NCBI GenBank assembly: GCA_024232355.1
Contig: JAAEPW010000594.1
Location: 1-16,711, forward strand
Reading direction: 5' to 3'
Origin: Chloroflexota bacterium
Lineage (GTDB): Bacteria; Chloroflexota; Anaerolineae; B4-G1
Length of the DNA stretch: 16,711 bases
A program made the position numbers and the translations under genes. A model generated the notes under the pieces. That model ran no database searches, was not told the DNA's origin, and was given only the letters and a program-made list of their open reading frames with translations. Shown piece by piece: positions 15,339 through 16,711 of the stretch; within the stretch, counting starts at the first letter, position 1; each line of letters starts with the position of its first letter.

Positions 15339-16177
15339 TCAAAGCGATCGAGTGGACCTCCCCACCGCGCCGTTCTCTCCTCCGGCAGCCGGTTGCGCTG
15401 ACCGCGTTGTGCTGGCTGGCATTGGTTGGGTTGGGCGCGAGCCTGGCCCCGCTTATGGCTCCCGCTGGCCCGATGATGGCCGACGCGGCCCGCGTTCTGA
15501 TTCCGCCTGGAGCGGGCTCGCTCCTGGGGACCGATGCGCTGGGCCGGGACGTGCTGGCGCGGCTTTTGTGGGGCGGTCGCTGGACGTTGGGGATGGGGCT
15601 GATCTCTTTGACAGTGGCTGTGGGATTAGGCCTGCCAACAGGCTTGATGGCTGGCACATTTGGCAATTGGGTCGAGGTCGTATTGATGCGTGTGGTAGAC
15701 GCCATGCTCGCTTTCCCCAGTCTCCTGATGGCGATGGCGGTGGTGGCGTTGATGGGACGGGGCCTGGTGGCGGTGGCCGTGGCGGTGGGTTTGGCAGCAG
15801 CACCCGCCTACGCCCGGGTAGCCCGCAGCGCCGTGCTGGAGGTGCGCGCGCAGCCCTACGTGGAGGCAGCCCGGGCAGTGGGGTGCAGTCAAGGGCGCAT
15901 CATGATGCGTCACGTGCTACCCAACGCCGTTGCTCCACTTTTGGCCTTTGCGGCCACCCAACTGGGATGGGTGTTGCTCAACGGCGCGGCCCTCAACTTT
16001 TTGGGCCTGGGCGTGCAGCCGGGCACACCCGAGTGGGGCGCGATGCTGGCCGACGGTCGAGGCTACCTGCGACAAGCTCCGTGGGCCAGCACGTTTCCTG
16101 GTCTGGCTCTGACGTTAACGGTGCTTGCCACCAACCTGCTGGGGGATGGATTGCAAGAGGCGCTGCGACGTCGTTAG
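15335..16177 (+). CDS. DppC/OppC-type ABC transporter permease
   Basis: 280 aa from a TTG start at 15335 that overlaps the DppB-type stop (TTGA, 4 nt). GGAGG (15326-15330) lies 4 nt upstream, and no ATG or GTG in frame fits better. The frame is open leftward to 14846 through the DppB gene, but that part is shadow. Features: an N-terminal TM about 20-42; the family signature LLGTDALGRDVLARLLWGGR in outline at 64-83; four further segments between about 85 and 220, with another near 253-270; the EAA loop at about 175-200 (YVEAARAVG followed by RHVLPNAVAP); and the C-terminal LNFLGLGVQPGTPEWG region (220-235). It is the second half of the peptide-type importer pore. It is the last gene of the plus-strand operon seen here, with no DppD/DppF ATPase gene following. 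Confidence 0.93.
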   Translation: MIKAIEWTSPPRRSLLRQPVALTALCWLALVGLGASLAPLMAPAGPMMADAARVLIPPGAGSLLGTDALGRDVLARLLWGGRWTLGMGLISLTVAVGLGLPTGLMAGTFGNWVEVVLMRVVDAMLAFPSLLMAMAVVALMGRGLVAVAVAVGLAAAPAYARVARSAVLEVRAQPYVEAARAVGCSQGRIMMRHVLPNAVAPLLAFAATQLGWVLLNGAALNFLGLGVQPGTPEWGAMLADGRGYLRQAPWASTFPGLALTLTVLATNLLGDGLQEALRRR

Positions 16178-16223
16178 AGGGAGCCGGTAGGGCCATCGTT
16201 TTTATCCGTTCATATAAAAAACA

Positions 16224-16265
16224 TAGTCGCGATTTCCATACCGCACGATATGGAAACCGCGACTA
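16224..16265. repeat. 17-bp stem-loop after the permease operon (repeat or terminator)
   Basis: TAGTCGCGATTTCCATA (16224-16240) pairs with TATGGAAACCGCGACTA (16249-16265) across an 8-nt loop. Only one position differs and it forms G-U in RNA. It starts 46 bp after the stop of the last permease gene. A T-run (16277-16281) follows 11 nt after the stem, so it may act as an imperfect terminator. The long, exact stem looks more like a mobile REP/MITE-like palindrome. Confidence 0.65.
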
Positions 16266-16320
16266 CAGTTGTAGGGCTTTTTCATTACCCGGCATCTCTG
16301 GATCACGAATGGACGAATGG

Positions 16321-16440
16321 CACGAATTTTGCAACCTGTGCAACCCTTGCGAAGGTTGCGTCGTACCGCATATGCACAACGATTCTCGTTTGGCGAGAAT
16401 ACCTTTGATAGTAAATTCGTGCGGAACCTTCGCAAGGGTG
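16321..16440. repeat. nested inverted repeats, small-repeat cluster
   Basis: Three nested dyads with one common axis. CACGAATTT (16321-16329) pairs with AAATTCGTG (16413-16421). ACCCTTGCGAAGGTT (16343-16357) pairs exactly with AACCTTCGCAAGGGT (16425-16439). ATTCTCG (16382-16388) pairs with CGAGAAT (16394-16400) around a 5-nt loop. The left arm can also fold on itself (CTT-GCG-AAG core). The first two dyads interleave, so they cannot all form at once. The preceding ACGAATGGACGAATGGCACGAAT motif is of a dispersed-repeat type. No gene is supported here. Confidence 0.6.
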
Positions 16441-16524
16441 ATCTTCTTGGTCTCAATTTCCCAGTGCCCACGCAATGATGGTCTCAACTGGAGACTATTC
16501 TACATCAATTGGAAATAAAAACGA

Positions 16525-16553
16525 TTGCTTTTACCCAACCGTTCAAGTATAAT
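16525..16553 (+). promoter_or_regulatory. candidate promoter near the right edge
   Basis: TTGCTT (16525-16530), a 17-nt spacer, and a perfect TATAAT (16548-16553). The -35 box is only half consensus. Transcription would begin near 16560 and run out of the window. The stretch 16441-16524 before it contains nothing I can name. Confidence 0.4.
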
Positions 16554-16583
16554 ACCATTAGGTTTTAGGTTCAATACCCGTGA

Positions 16584-16711
16584 ATGAAAAATCAAGCTGG
16601 CACCCCTTCCACACGTATTGAGGCAACCGGGGATTCCCAGATGATTTTCAGTTCTTTCTCCAAGTCTCGTTTTTCAGATTTGTGTGTTTTGTTTTTCCGT
16701 TTGAACTTTGA
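16584..16711 (+). CDS. possible gene start running off the window
   Basis: From the ATG at 16584 a frame stays open for 42 codons to the window edge, about 24 nt after the predicted transcription start. It begins MKNQAGTPSTRIEAT. I see no clear Shine-Dalgarno (only TAGGT upstream) and recognise no domain. It could equally be an untranslated leader for a gene further right. Confidence 0.2.
   Translation, partial: MKNQAGTPSTRIEATGDSQMIFSSFSKSRFSDLCVLFFRLNF

Noticed and set aside
16224..16440. Possible CRISPR array
   Set aside because: The repeats are inverted and differ from one another. There are no regularly spaced direct repeats and no cas genes.
16202..16487. Minus-strand frames across the repeat cluster
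   Set aside because: They are made almost entirely of the inverted-repeat sequence and have no Shine-Dalgarno or domain, so they are treated as non-coding.
15352..16518. 388-codon plus-strand frame overlapping the DppC-type gene and the repeat region
   Set aside because: It reads a second frame of the permease and then the inverted repeats. The composition is Gly/Arg-rich and it matches no family.
1..16711. tRNA or rRNA genes, insertion sequences with transposases, phage genes
   Set aside because: I found no cloverleaf-like segment, rRNA motif, transposase or phage protein on either strand.

Overview
The window is bacterial and most likely from a member of Chloroflexota (Anaerolineae/Caldilineae-like). 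This is inferred from three things. It has long multi-PAS/GAF hybrid histidine kinases with the HisKA-HATPase-REC-tail layout common there. Both solute-binding proteins are lipoproteins with Ser/Pro/Thr linkers, as expected of a monoderm-like envelope. Its dispersed inverted repeats are of the 'accacggatgaac' and 'cacgaatgg' kind seen in environmental genomes of that phylum. No rRNA, tRNA or universal marker is present, so the placement is tentative. A cyanobacterium or another phylum rich in hybrid kinases remains possible.

Layout. Positions 1-225 hold only the end of an unidentified reading frame and a small hairpin. Positions 226-6656 (minus strand) form a tight cluster, transcribed leftward: a family 1 (sugar-type) solute-binding lipoprotein; a membrane hybrid histidine kinase with a helical extracytoplasmic sensor; and a REC-GAF-PAS-histidine kinase-like protein. 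Positions 6657-6928 are an intergenic gap with a strong 15-bp hairpin. Positions 6929-11891 (minus strand) hold a second cluster: a large soluble hybrid kinase (GAF-PAS-GAF-PAS-PAS-HisKA-HATPase-REC) followed by a short REC-histidine kinase. Positions 11892-12276 are a divergent control region with a good sigma70-type promoter and a palindrome. Positions 12277-16177 (plus strand) carry a family 5 (peptide/nickel-type) solute-binding lipoprotein, a MazG-like pyrophosphohydrolase, and DppB- and DppC-type permeases. No ATPase gene is present. Positions 16178-16711 are non-coding, rich in inverted repeats, and end with a promoter and a possible gene start that runs off the window.

How the genes may work together. 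The two kinase clusters are paralogous. A block of about 1.9 kb spans the end of each hybrid kinase, the gene junction and the receiver domain of the following REC-kinase. It occurs at about 1.9-3.8 kb and again at about 7.7-9.6 kb with a nearly constant offset of 5.83 kb. The modules on either side differ completely. In each copy the hybrid kinase is coupled to its REC-kinase by overlap or near-contact, with the Shine-Dalgarno inside the last codons of the upstream gene. A plausible reading is phosphoryl transfer from the hybrid kinases to the N-terminal receivers of the REC-kinases. One input could be delivered by the lipoprotein lying 4 nt upstream of the membrane kinase. No DNA-binding output regulator is present.

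Most interesting points: (1) the REC-kinase at 226-2331 keeps its H-box histidine but has lost key N-, G1- and G2-box residues, so it looks like a pseudokinase or phosphorelay hub; (2) the duplicated junction block with swapped flanking modules; (3) an orphan sugar-binding lipoprotein paired with a sensor kinase instead of a transporter; (4) a MazG-like gene inserted in, and overlapping, a peptide-type ABC operon.
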